Source: Anaerolineales bacterium | Lineage (GTDB): Bacteria; Chloroflexota; Anaerolineae; Anaerolineales; Anaerolineaceae | Assembly: GCA_020060485.1 (NCBI GenBank) | Contig: JAGVAB010000144.1 | Coordinates: forward strand, 22,371 to 86,370 | Direction: 5' to 3' | Length of the DNA stretch: 64,000 nucleotides | The notes under the pieces: model-generated | What the model saw: only the letters and a program-made list of their open reading frames with translations | What the model was told of the DNA's origin: nothing | Databases searched by the model: none | Position numbers and translations under genes: made by a program | Part shown: piece after piece, positions 25,713 to 34,462 of the stretch | How the letters are laid out: the number at the start of each line of letters is the position of its first letter | Position numbering within the stretch: the first letter of the stretch is position 1

Positions 25713-25749
25713 CGAAAAACCCGCCGGCAATTAACCAGCGGGGTTTTCG
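25713..25749. terminator. Terminator closing the NCS2-XDH-All operon
   Basis: Arms CGAAAAACCCGC (25713-25724) and GCGGGGTTTTCG (25738-25749), one mismatch. In the leftward direction the right arm ends in U-rich sequence (from GAAAAA), so it would end transcripts coming from 25793. Confidence 0.75.
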
Positions 25750-25792
25750 TTCACATCACCTGACGAAGTAAATGACAGGCATCAAATCCGTT

Positions 25793-26518
25793 TTACACCA
25801 CGACCTCATCAGGGACGATCATGGTTTCATTGGCCTTCACGATCGCATCTGGAACGTCAAAGACCAGGTCTGCGCCCACCATCTGGCGAACATAATTCTT
25901 GACCACACGATCCCAGTACTTCTTGGTCACATAAAAGACCTTGGCGCCGCCCAGTTCATGCTGGACATCCGGCCACGGGTAGCTCGGTTGTGCCATACCC
26001 AGACCCCAGCGATACCAGCCGTTGTAGCTTTCGTAGGTTGCCCAGAACTCATCATTGCCAAGCATTTCAAATGCGTAATAAGCTTTGGCATAGTACATGA
26101 TGGCGCCAATGCGGTTGCCGCGGGTAAGGGCCATGGTGTGCAGGCTGATGTTGATATCCTCATTCATCAAGCGACCGTTACAGAAACCCACCCATTTGCC
26201 ATTGATCAGCCCCACCATGGTATAGGGATCTTTCAGGCGCTTGCGATACCAGCCCAGGATTTCAGCATAAACTCGAGCACCAACAATGTCATAGAAATCG
26301 TGATCAACCTCCATCAATTTTTTCATGTACTCCAGCATCATGGGTGTTTCTTCCATTTTTGCTTCGCGGATATACAAGGTCGATCCATCCTTCAATTGGA
26401 TCATCGCCCCTGGCCATGGTTTCAAATCCATCGGCGGCGCTTGCAGCATTGCCTCAATTTCACGAACGTCAATCTCAATTGTCGGCTGGGATGCTTTGGT
26501 TGGGAGTTCCACTTTCAC
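25793..26518 (-). CDS. Unrecognised 241-residue protein at the end of the oxamate operon (possibly GNAT-like)
   Basis: Not a family I can name. The middle (TMVGLINGKWVGFCNGRLM followed by NISLHTMALTRGNRIGAIMYYAKAYYAFEML) has the strand-strand-helix order of a GNAT acyltransferase, where GNRIGA would sit near the acyl-CoA loop, but the match is weak. The C-terminal half is rich in Trp and Tyr. It starts 18 bases after the cyclase-family gene and ends just before the terminator, so it belongs to the operon. It could be a small-molecule acyltransferase or an accessory factor of the pathway. Confidence 0.6.
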   Translation of the reverse strand: MKVELPTKASQPTIEIDVREIEAMLQAPPMDLKPWPGAMIQLKDGSTLYIREAKMEETPMMLEYMKKLMEVDHDFYDIVGARVYAEILGWYRKRLKDPYTMVGLINGKWVGFCNGRLMNEDINISLHTMALTRGNRIGAIMYYAKAYYAFEMLGNDEFWATYESYNGWYRWGLGMAQPSYPWPDVQHELGGAKVFYVTKKYWDRVVKNYVRQMVGADLVFDVPDAIVKANETMIVPDEVVV

Positions 26519-26536
26519 GATATCGCTCCTTTGTAA

Positions 26537-27442
26537 TTAATAATTGATCTGATATTCATACCCAGACATGTTTTCCATGCTGAGCTTGTTCAGACTTTCG
26601 AGATGCTTCGGGTTATAGCAATCCCCGAATTTGTTCTTGGGCATGCCTTCCTTGACCTTCATCAGCTTCTCGTATTCGGCATCTTCGACCATGGCGACAC
26701 AGCGGCCAATGCTGGCTTCGCCATCCACAAAACGCCAGGGGAAGAAGCCCACCGTCAAGCGCCGGTTGAGCACCAGGTCAATATCACCGCCCAGACATTC
26801 GGCATGCAAAATCATGTCGGGGAACATTTCCAGATGCATCAATTGATATTTGCTGTCATCAAAGAACTGGGCAAGGGTCTTGCCGAATTTCTTCTGGAAG
26901 ACAAACTCAGCCTGCTTGGCCTGGCGCGGCATCCAGTTGCGGATGATGGTGTTCATCGGGTGATCGGCCGAACCGCAGTCGACACCGATCCAGCGCAATT
27001 TCAGATCCTTGGCCCATTCGGCAAATTCCCGATCGGGGCCGGGGTGCTGCACCATGTAGCGCACCTCATCGCCTGTGGGGTTATCCCAGCCAAAATGGTG
27101 ATAACCAGTATGAATGATGAGAATGTCGCCTTCCTTGACCTCTACCCGCTCCTCGATCATCTTGCTGGTGTACACGTCGTAATCGCCGGAAACATCACTC
27201 AGGTCAACAATGGCGGCTTCATGCACCAGATAATCCATGGTCAACGAAGCAATATCCTTGCCAGGGGTGTAAAAATGGCATTGTCCATCCAGGTGGGTGC
27301 CCAGGTGATTGGAATGGGTCAAAAGCTGGCCGTTGGCGCCGTTGGGAGCCAATCGCTTGAAGTATTTAACCTGCAAAGGTTCATACGTAGGCCAGGGTGG
27401 CGTACCGATACCGAGAGGAATTGTCAAATCAATGAACTTCAT
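26537..27442 (-). CDS. Cyclase-family metal-dependent amidohydrolase (kynurenine-formamidase-like)
   Basis: A 301-residue protein with the family's metal signature HLGTHLDGQCHF near residue 48, the N-terminal FIDLTIPLGIGTPPWP and the central GDILIIHTGYHHFGW. Members hydrolyse formamides, cyclic amides such as isatin, or related substrates. It follows AllG by 42 bases, so in this operon it probably opens or hydrolyses an amide intermediate upstream of oxamate. Longer than the usual 210-260 residues by a C-terminal extension (KVKEGMPKNKFGDCYN onward). Confidence 0.88.
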   Translation of the reverse strand: MKFIDLTIPLGIGTPPWPTYEPLQVKYFKRLAPNGANGQLLTHSNHLGTHLDGQCHFYTPGKDIASLTMDYLVHEAAIVDLSDVSGDYDVYTSKMIEERVEVKEGDILIIHTGYHHFGWDNPTGDEVRYMVQHPGPDREFAEWAKDLKLRWIGVDCGSADHPMNTIIRNWMPRQAKQAEFVFQKKFGKTLAQFFDDSKYQLMHLEMFPDMILHAECLGGDIDLVLNRRLTVGFFPWRFVDGEASIGRCVAMVEDAEYEKLMKVKEGMPKNKFGDCYNPKHLESLNKLSMENMSGYEYQINY

Positions 27443-27484
27443 GGCTTTCTCCTTATATCTGAAAGTTTGAAAGAACGACGAATA

Positions 27485-28894
27485 CTAGAAATACTTTTGC
27501 TGGAATGCTTCAAATGCATCCTTGAAACATTTTTCTGGCGCGCGCAGAATGCCCGCCCCAATGCCGCCTATGCCCGGGTCTTTGTGAGAAATACCCGTAT
27601 TCAGTTTGGGCAGGATGCCTGTTTCCATCACCCTGCGCACATCAATACCCAGCGGGGTGCCGCGGTAGTTGAGCACTGGAATGGTGAAGCCTTCATGTTC
27701 CGAGAAATTGATCTCGTACATTTCCAGTGTGGCTGCTACTGCCATTTCCGGCGTGCCGCCCACAAACTGGGTAATGGCCGGGGCAGCTGCCATGGCGAAA
27801 CCGCCATACCCGGCTGTCTCGGTGATTGTGCTGTCGCCAATATCCAGGTTGGCATCGGCGGCTGTGAAACCTGGGAAATACAAACCTTCCACCTCACCAG
27901 CCGGAGCAACGAACCAGCGGTCTGGCATACAGGATAGGCGGATGCCAAAGTCAGTACCATTGCGGGCCATGACAGTCAAAATGCTGGAACCTTCCACGCC
28001 TTCGGCGGGTTCAAGCGCAGCTTTTCCAGCAGGCATGGTCAGGTTCAGGAAGAAATGATCATTCTTGTCAATGAACTCGATCACCTTCGCTAAAACCTCA
28101 TTGTCTTCATTGGTACGCGCCAGTGCCGGGCCGATTGCCCGCAACAAAAGAGAAGTCCCCGCCCGATTGCGATTATGGCCTTCATCACCCATGTGCATTG
28201 CCTGAGCGATCAGTGCTTTCAAATCAATCCCGTCTGGCATGGAATCCAGGGCTCGCTGCAAAGTCGGGTAGAGTACCCGCTCCATCCATTTCAACCGCTC
28301 ATAAATCTCTGGCCCCATGCCACCATAGCGCAGAACTTTGCCAAGGCCTTCATTCTGGGTGCAATAGGCCTTGTTGCCAAAGGTTTTGTTTTCAATGATG
28401 AAAACCGGCATGCTTGGTGAAAAAATGCCCGCCATGGGTCCAACGGCATGATGATGGTGACACGGGGAGAACTCAATCTCGCCAGATGCAGCAATCTTCT
28501 CAGCCGCTTTTTCGTCTTCCGCAATGCCTTCATACACCAGGGCACCCATCACCGCACCCTTCATTGGGCCGCACATTCGCTCCCATGTGATCGGCGGCCC
28601 AGCATGCAGGATCATCCTGTTGTGCATGCCCGGGATCACATCCTTAGCCACGCCCATCCCCACCAGGGTTGGCCGCGCCTGTTTGATGCGCTTCACCACT
28701 TCTTCGTTAGCTTCATCAATATTGATGCCCGACTTGGTAATCCGCAAGTGCCTCACGCCTTCTTTGGGAGGCTGCCAATCCACCTGGAACGTTGAAACAT
28801 CCTGATCTTTTACCGCCTGGGCCATGCTCTCCAGCCCAACATTGACCACACCCAGCGGTTTTCCGAACACGTCATTAATCTTGCCTTTTTTCAT
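27485..28894 (-). CDS. allG: Oxamate carbamoyltransferase subunit AllG (DUF1116)
   Basis: A 469-residue protein of the YlbE/DUF1116 family. Characteristic stretches are MCGPMKGAVMGALVYEG, SPCHHHHAVGPMAGI, GDEGHNRNRAGTSLLLRAIGP and IGGIGAGILRAPEKCF. In E. coli this subunit works with AllF and AllH as the oxamate carbamoyltransferase that turns oxalurate into oxamate and carbamoyl phosphate at the end of anaerobic allantoin breakdown. The ATG at 28894 lies two bases after the AllF stop; a longer frame would overlap it. The histidine-rich CHHHH loop is visible and may be catalytic or metal-binding. Confidence 0.92.
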   Translation of the reverse strand: MKKGKINDVFGKPLGVVNVGLESMAQAVKDQDVSTFQVDWQPPKEGVRHLRITKSGINIDEANEEVVKRIKQARPTLVGMGVAKDVIPGMHNRMILHAGPPITWERMCGPMKGAVMGALVYEGIAEDEKAAEKIAASGEIEFSPCHHHHAVGPMAGIFSPSMPVFIIENKTFGNKAYCTQNEGLGKVLRYGGMGPEIYERLKWMERVLYPTLQRALDSMPDGIDLKALIAQAMHMGDEGHNRNRAGTSLLLRAIGPALARTNEDNEVLAKVIEFIDKNDHFFLNLTMPAGKAALEPAEGVEGSSILTVMARNGTDFGIRLSCMPDRWFVAPAGEVEGLYFPGFTAADANLDIGDSTITETAGYGGFAMAAAPAITQFVGGTPEMAVAATLEMYEINFSEHEGFTIPVLNYRGTPLGIDVRRVMETGILPKLNTGISHKDPGIGGIGAGILRAPEKCFKDAFEAFQQKYF

Positions 28895-28896
28895 GA

Positions 28897-30465
28897 TTAC
28901 GCCGCCTTCTGTTCCACAATCATACCGGCCAGTCTGGATGCCGCCGCATTGCTGGGACAAACCACCACCCCAGCCTTGGTCAAGGCATTCTCCTGACGCG
29001 TCAGACCCTGTGGATCAAGTTCTGTGCCCGTAACTGATGCAATCACGATCAATTCACGGCCTTCTGCCTTTGCTTTGGCTTTGGCCTCCTGGATCGCCGG
29101 GCCAAGCTCAGCAGCCGGATCCATGTGCGCGCCATACCCGATCACCACATCCATGATGATGACTGCTACTTCGGGATCTGTTGCTTCCTGATGCAGCCTG
29201 CGGATGCGCAAATCGTTGTCGATCATCGGATGTGGACGGCCAACGGTGAATTCTTCCTCTCCGAGGTCAACCGTACAATGCCCTTCGCTGCGCGTTGAAT
29301 CCTTCATCGTCTTGTCTTTTACCAAAGGCGCATTGGACCACACTGGCTCAGACATCAAGTCTTCCCAGATCACCTGTGATTCGTAGCACAAGGTGCCGCC
29401 AGAGAAAAGTCCGCGCAGGTAACGCTGGCCTTTGCCCAATCTGGCTGCCAATTCCAATGCCTGAACGCTCAAGGCAGCGGTCTCATCAGCTATCTTCTTC
29501 TCTATGTCCGGCAAGTCAGCGCCTGCCAGCTTGGCGCCCAGCAAACCACCTTCCTGCAGGGTGCGCACAGCCATGGCATTCTTCACACCTTCAGCCACAT
29601 TCACGTCACCGCCCATAAAGCAAATCACGGTCGGTTTGTCGCTTTTGGCAACCTGCTCCATGACCATGCTGGTGACAGAAGGCGCTGGCGGTTTACCCAC
29701 CAGAACAATGTACTTGGTTTCCTCATCTTCCTGAAGCGCCTTCAAACCAGCCAGCATCATGATCCCGCCCACTGATTCCTTCAAATCGCGGCCGCCAGTA
29801 CCAATGCCCTGGGTAATGCCGATCCCGTTCTTGGCCAGCAATGTACTGACTTCCTGCAAGCCGGTGCCCGCCGCCGAAACAATGCCCACCGGACCCGCCG
29901 GGATCACATTGGCAAAACCCAGGGCGACACCATTGATGATCGCCGTTCCAGCCCCAGGGCCCATTAATAGCAGCCCGTGTTCGGCAGCGAATTTCTTTAG
30001 CGCGATTTCATCTTCCAGGGACACGTTATCGCTGAACAACAACACATGCAAACCTTGAAAAAGCGCTTCCCAGGCCTCTTCAGCAGCATATCGCCCGGCC
30101 ACCGAAATGATCGCCATGTTGGCTTCGGGATGTGAGCGAACCGCGCCGCGAATGGTTTTGGCCCGGAATTCTGCGCCTTCGCCGCCCCCGGTTTGTTTTT
30201 TTGCCAGGATCTTCTCTGCTTCGTCCAGAGCTTTTTGCGCCACAGCCTCATCCGCCTTGACCGCGATGATCAGATCATTCGGCGAAGCGCTGATGGCTTC
30301 GGTCGTCAATAAGCCCGCTTGCTCCAGCAGCGACTTGTTGGCTTCCGTGCCCATCACAACTGATGCGTCAGCCACTCCCGGGAAGCTGTTAAGCTCGCGA
30401 GCGACCAGCATCAGACTGACCGAGTCATGGTACTCACTGGTCTTAATAAGGGTTTTTACGGACAA
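28897..30465 (-). CDS. allF: Oxamate carbamoyltransferase subunit AllF (FdrA)
   Basis: A 522-residue FdrA protein related to the alpha and beta parts of succinyl-CoA synthetase: a CoA-binding-like N-terminal half (NMAIISVAGRYAAEEAWEAL, LLMGPGAGTAIINGV, GIVSAAGTGLQEVSTLL) and a ligase-like C-terminal half (GTLCYESQVIWEDL, VAVIIMDVVIGYGAHMDP). The start is TTG at 30465 (LSVKTLIKTSE), six bases after GGAGG; no ATG fits. It lies between the Mo-hydroxylase large subunit and AllG. A lone copy of a dispersed repeat sits just upstream at 30523-30535. Confidence 0.92.
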   Translation of the reverse strand: MSVKTLIKTSEYHDSVSLMLVARELNSFPGVADASVVMGTEANKSLLEQAGLLTTEAISASPNDLIIAVKADEAVAQKALDEAEKILAKKQTGGGEGAEFRAKTIRGAVRSHPEANMAIISVAGRYAAEEAWEALFQGLHVLLFSDNVSLEDEIALKKFAAEHGLLLMGPGAGTAIINGVALGFANVIPAGPVGIVSAAGTGLQEVSTLLAKNGIGITQGIGTGGRDLKESVGGIMMLAGLKALQEDEETKYIVLVGKPPAPSVTSMVMEQVAKSDKPTVICFMGGDVNVAEGVKNAMAVRTLQEGGLLGAKLAGADLPDIEKKIADETAALSVQALELAARLGKGQRYLRGLFSGGTLCYESQVIWEDLMSEPVWSNAPLVKDKTMKDSTRSEGHCTVDLGEEEFTVGRPHPMIDNDLRIRRLHQEATDPEVAVIIMDVVIGYGAHMDPAAELGPAIQEAKAKAKAEGRELIVIASVTGTELDPQGLTRQENALTKAGVVVCPSNAAASRLAGMIVEQKAA

Positions 30466-30522
30466 ACTACGCCTCCTTTTTGATAGAGCAAACCCTACGC
30501 AAGGTCTAAAACCAAACCGACA

Positions 30523-30535
30523 CCTCGACAGGCTC
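30523..30535. repeat. Lone copy of the CCTCGACAGGCTC repeat core
   Basis: CCTCGACAGGCTC in the 93-base gap between allF and the Mo-hydroxylase gene is the reverse complement of the core of the tandem array at 56311-56471. It lies within the operon mRNA. Confidence 0.6.
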
Positions 30536-30558
30536 AGTGTACGGTTTAGGAAAAAAGC

Positions 30559-32907
30559 TTAATCAAGCACACCGGCTTCCTTCATTGCCAGGTAGATTTT
30601 CTCCGGCAAGAAGGGTGGACCATCCAGGCGCACACCAGTCGCATCATAGATCGCATTCGCCAGCGCAGCAATCGAAGGAGTCATCGGGTGTTCTCCAATT
30701 CCGCGCGCGCCATAAGGGCCGTCATCCTGAGGAACTTCAACGAAATGGGTCTCCATCACTTGCGGAACATCCATCGAAGTTGCAATGCGATAGTCGACAA
30801 AACTCGGGTTTTGCATCACACCTTCTTTGAGTTTGATCTCCTCAAACAGCGCCGAACTGATGCCCTGCAGCATGCCGCCTTCCATCTGGGCCTTGACCAG
30901 TTCAGGGTTGATCGCACGTCCAACATCAAACGCCGTCACCGCTTTCAGGATATCGATCTTGCCAGTGTCTTTATCGATCTCAATGTCAAAGCCCTGGGCG
31001 CCAGTTGTGTAATGAACCACAGCCCGCTTGCCTTGCCCCGTTTCTGCATCCAGACCAGTCACATAGGCAGGCATGAAGCTGCCACGACCCACGATCGGGC
31101 CGCCAGTCCAGCCCTGGTCATCATCTTTTGGAATACCATAGACAACAATATTCTTGAGCGAGATCTCCTGCTCAGACTTGAAAGAGACCACAACCCCGTT
31201 GATAATGTCCAGATCGTCCACCGTTTCATCCCAGGCATCTGCCACCATTTCAAGAACTTGACGGCGAGCGTCAGCAGCAGCCAGTTTAACGGCATTCCCC
31301 ATGCTCCAGGTCAAGCGGCTGGCTACGGTTTGCCATTCATAGGGGCTGTACTGTGTATCCAGCGGTCCGGCAATACGCACATCTTCCATGCGAATGCCCA
31401 TCGTGGCCGCAGCGATCTGCGCCGCCACCGTGAAAGTACCCTGCCCAATCTCCTGGCCGCCCAGCCCCAATGTGGCTGTACCATCTTCGTTCATTTCCAT
31501 CCAGGCGCTTGAACCTGCATTTGGCGGCATGGCCGGCGCTTTCCAGGAAACAGCAATGCCTTTGCCGCGCAGTTTGTTGGGCGCGCTGGCTTTCTCTTTG
31601 ACGCCCCAGCTCAATCCCTTGGCCACTTTATCAATGCATTCCTGAATGCCGACCGGGTGCATCAACATGCCCGTCAGATTGATATCTCCGCCCTGGATCA
31701 CGTTCTGTTTGAGGAACTCCACCTTGTCCATGCCCATTTTCTCGGCCAGTTCATCCATCACCTGGCCAATCCCTGTGTGCAATTCGGACATGCCAAAGCC
31801 GCGGTAGGCGCCGCCAATGGGATGGTTGGTGTAAACGCAAATGCTGTCCGTCTTGACGTTGGGAATATCAAAGGGGCCGCTGGAACTGTAACCACCAGCC
31901 CGGGTGATGTTCACCCCATATTCCGTTGAGGCGCCGCCATCCCAGTACATCGTGTTTTCCATGGCCAGCAGGTTGCCATCCTTGTCGCAGCCCACCTTGA
32001 GTTTGATCACCAAACCCTGGCGCACAAAATTTGTGTAAAACTCTTCTTCGCGGGTGAAGCGCATCTTCACCGGCCGGCCTTTGGCCTTCAAGGCAATCAC
32101 CACCGGCATGGCTTCCATGGTAACACCGGCCTTGCAGCCAAAACCACCGCCTACATAGGGGGCGATCACGCGCATATCAGACTCCGAAATGCCCAGCGTC
32201 TTGGCGATCAGGTTGCGTTGTGCAAACGGCGACTGGGAAGAAGCCCAAAGGGTCACTTTGCCATTCTCTTCTGCCTTTGCAATTGCAACATGCGGCTCAA
32301 TGGGCACATGCTGAATATGCGGGATGCGGAACGTACGTTCAACGATCTGGGCACAGTCTTTCCACGCGCCGTCCACATCGCCTTTGCGCACCTTGAAATG
32401 ATTGGAAATATTGGTTCCCGGGCGCGGGAAAATGAAGTTAGCCACCTCGTAATCACCCATATCGGGGTGGATCAAAGGTGCTTCCGGTGTTGCCCCGTAT
32501 TCGGCGTCGAAAACAGGCTCCAGCAGCTCATACTCCACATCAACCAGTTCAACCGCCTTTTCAGCAATCTCTTCACTGACTGCCGCCACACCCACCACAG
32601 CTTCGCCCACAAACCGCACCCGGTCTGTGGCAAAGATATTCTTGTCTTTCAAATACAAACCGATTTTCTTGGGGTAATCCTTGCCGGTAACAATTACCTT
32701 TACACCCGGCAAAGCCTCTGCTTTACTGGTATCGATCTTCTTGATCAGGGCATGTGGGTAAGGGCTGCGTTTGACACGCGCATACAGCAGGTTGGTGCCA
32801 AATTGAATGTCATCGGTGTAAACCGCCGCACCGGTCACTTTTTCATGTACATCTATACGCAGCGGGCTTTGCCCAATCAACTCTGGCATTTTATCCATGA
32901 CTGCCAT
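30559..32907 (-). CDS. Molybdenum hydroxylase large (Mo-pterin) subunit, xanthine dehydrogenase family (set B)
   Basis: A 782-residue subunit with standard active-site segments: GGGFGCKAGVTMEAMP, IGGAYRGFGMSELHTG, LGGQEIGQGTFTVAAQIAA and the catalytic Glu in YGARGIGEHPMTPSIAA. AYRGFG points to purine- or nicotinate-type hydroxylases. AAAGGAG stands eight bases before the ATG. With set-B FAD and 2Fe-2S subunits and the NCS2 permease in the same operon, a xanthine- or hypoxanthine-like base is the likely substrate. Gaps of 69 and 26 bases separate the three subunits, unlike the overlapping set A. Confidence 0.94.
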   Translation of the reverse strand: MAVMDKMPELIGQSPLRIDVHEKVTGAAVYTDDIQFGTNLLYARVKRSPYPHALIKKIDTSKAEALPGVKVIVTGKDYPKKIGLYLKDKNIFATDRVRFVGEAVVGVAAVSEEIAEKAVELVDVEYELLEPVFDAEYGATPEAPLIHPDMGDYEVANFIFPRPGTNISNHFKVRKGDVDGAWKDCAQIVERTFRIPHIQHVPIEPHVAIAKAEENGKVTLWASSQSPFAQRNLIAKTLGISESDMRVIAPYVGGGFGCKAGVTMEAMPVVIALKAKGRPVKMRFTREEEFYTNFVRQGLVIKLKVGCDKDGNLLAMENTMYWDGGASTEYGVNITRAGGYSSSGPFDIPNVKTDSICVYTNHPIGGAYRGFGMSELHTGIGQVMDELAEKMGMDKVEFLKQNVIQGGDINLTGMLMHPVGIQECIDKVAKGLSWGVKEKASAPNKLRGKGIAVSWKAPAMPPNAGSSAWMEMNEDGTATLGLGGQEIGQGTFTVAAQIAAATMGIRMEDVRIAGPLDTQYSPYEWQTVASRLTWSMGNAVKLAAADARRQVLEMVADAWDETVDDLDIINGVVVSFKSEQEISLKNIVVYGIPKDDDQGWTGGPIVGRGSFMPAYVTGLDAETGQGKRAVVHYTTGAQGFDIEIDKDTGKIDILKAVTAFDVGRAINPELVKAQMEGGMLQGISSALFEEIKLKEGVMQNPSFVDYRIATSMDVPQVMETHFVEVPQDDGPYGARGIGEHPMTPSIAALANAIYDATGVRLDGPPFLPEKIYLAMKEAGVLD

Positions 32908-32976
32908 TTGTCTCTCCTTTGAGAATTTTCATTCCCGAGATTTTTCCATCCAATTCACTGCCCGACAGGGAACCTG

Positions 32977-33444
32977 TCAGCTCTCCGCAGCAGCCTTGAC
33001 AGCCTCGACAATGCGCACGTAACCCGTACAGCGGCACAAGTTGCCAACCAGCGCCTCACGGATCTGCACCTCATTGGGATCAGGGTTCCTTTGCAAAAGT
33101 GCATACGCCGAGATCAACATGCCAGGAGTACAAAAACCGCACTGCACCCCACCTTTTTCGATCAGCATCTCTTGAAGAGCAATCAACTTTCCATCTTGTG
33201 CCAGACCTTCCACCGTCAACACTTCTGCACCACCGCATTCAACAGCCAGCACCATGCAACTGTTCACTGGCTCGCCATTCATTAAAACCGTACAAGCCCC
33301 GCACTCACCAGCTGTGCAGCCATTCTTTACACCAGTCAATCCAAGCTTCTCGCGCAGCATGACCAACATGGTCATGTTGGCCGGGACGTCAACAATTTCA
33401 GTTTCCCCATTCACTTTCAGGGTAATTTGATGATAAGATGTCAT
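32977..33444 (-). CDS. Molybdenum hydroxylase 2Fe-2S subunit (set B)
   Basis: A 155-residue subunit with [16 protein letters not shown] (cluster II) and QCGFCTPGM plus [16 protein letters not shown] (cluster I), both complete. The ATG at 33444 follows GGAGG by seven bases; the 16 upstream in-frame codons overlap the FAD gene and are not used. Confidence 0.95.
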   Translation of the reverse strand: MTSYHQITLKVNGETEIVDVPANMTMLVMLREKLGLTGVKNGCTAGECGACTVLMNGEPVNSCMVLAVECGGAEVLTVEGLAQDGKLIALQEMLIEKGGVQCGFCTPGMLISAYALLQRNPDPNEVQIREALVGNLCRCTGYVRIVEAVKAAAES

Positions 33445-33470
33445 CGCTTTGCCTCCAATCTGATTTTCTC

Positions 33471-34367
33471 TCAGCTTTGCAGCTGTTCCCAAACATCCAT
33501 GATGGCGTTCCGGGACAGGTTTCGCACCATTTCCTTGCGATAAATGGCACTCCCTCTGACGTCATCAATTGGAGAGCATGCGTCCATTGCCGCGCAGGCA
33601 GCTTCCACGATCGTCTCTTCAGTGATCGTCTTCTCTGCAAGGATGGTTTCCACCATCGGGGGCATCAATGGTGTCGCCGAAACCGAAGCCAGAGCTACCT
33701 TTATACGGAAACCCGATTCTGCCATCTTGTCGGGGAAGCCATAAGCAGTAACCCCGATGATCGCCAGGTCACTCAATTTGTTGCGGCCCAGTTTGATGTA
33801 TTTCCCTTTGGCACCCTTGGGAGGCAGCGGAATACTGATGGCTGTTACCACCTCTCCAGGCTCCAGGGTGGTCTTGCCAGGCCCTTTGAAGAAATTCCGC
33901 AAGTCTTCAAAGCGCTCGCCATTCATGCCATAAATAGTCAGTTTCCCGTCCAGCACCAGGCAGGCTCCCAGAGTATCGCCGGCTGGGGATGCATTACAAA
34001 TATTGCCTATTATTGTCGCCCTGTTTCTCAACTGATAACTTGCAACGCTGTTCGCAGCTTCTGCCAGCAGCGGATACTGTTTCTGCACGTCTGGATGAGC
34101 AATGACCCGGTTCATTGGCACCGCTGCACCGATCTGCAATCCAACCTGCGGATCAAATTCCAGCGTCTCAGTTCCAGCCAATCCCTTGATATCAACCACG
34201 TAGGCCGGCTTGAAAGCCTTGTCCCGCATGCGCACCAACAGATCAGTGCCGCCCGAAATCATTCGCGCTTCGCCGGCATGTTCAGCCAGGAAGCTACAGG
34301 CTTCATCCAGTGAAGCCGGTTTTACATAAGTGAAGTCCGGAAGTCCTGGATGCGGATTCAACATCAT
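33471..34367 (-). CDS. Molybdenum hydroxylase FAD-binding subunit (set B)
   Basis: A 298-residue flavoprotein subunit with both classical FAD motifs: MISGGTDLLVRMRD near residue 40 and TIIGNICNASPAGDTLGA near residue 115, plus QLRNRA before the second. It is the regular counterpart of the altered set-A subunit. GAGGA lies five bases before the ATG at 34367; the codons further upstream are the arms of a palindrome, so the longer frame is an artefact. Confidence 0.94.
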   Translation of the reverse strand: MMLNPHPGLPDFTYVKPASLDEACSFLAEHAGEARMISGGTDLLVRMRDKAFKPAYVVDIKGLAGTETLEFDPQVGLQIGAAVPMNRVIAHPDVQKQYPLLAEAANSVASYQLRNRATIIGNICNASPAGDTLGACLVLDGKLTIYGMNGERFEDLRNFFKGPGKTTLEPGEVVTAISIPLPPKGAKGKYIKLGRNKLSDLAIIGVTAYGFPDKMAESGFRIKVALASVSATPLMPPMVETILAEKTITEETIVEAACAAMDACSPIDDVRGSAIYRKEMVRNLSRNAIMDVWEQLQS

Positions 34368-34385
34368 ATTTTTCCTCACATGGGG

Positions 34386-34416
34386 GTTATACCGGCGGCA
34401 ATGCCGCCGGTATAAC
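34386..34416. promoter_or_regulatory. 31-bp near-perfect palindrome between the permease and FAD genes
   Basis: GTTATACCGGCGGCA (34386-34400), one central base, and the exact complement at 34402-34416. In RNA it would form a very stable hairpin with almost no loop; in DNA it could be an operator. No U-run follows in the leftward direction, so simple termination is unlikely. It sits 19 bases before the FAD-subunit start, next to its ribosome site. Confidence 0.65.
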
Positions 34417-34462
34417 ATGGTTTTTCATATTCGTCCGATACGCCAGACACCCACAACCCGGC

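Noticed and set aside
26603..27937. 444-codon open frame on the plus strand
   Set aside because: It lies opposite the cyclase-family and allG genes, whose protein families are clear; the frame has no family resemblance or ribosome site and is an antisense by-product of codon bias.
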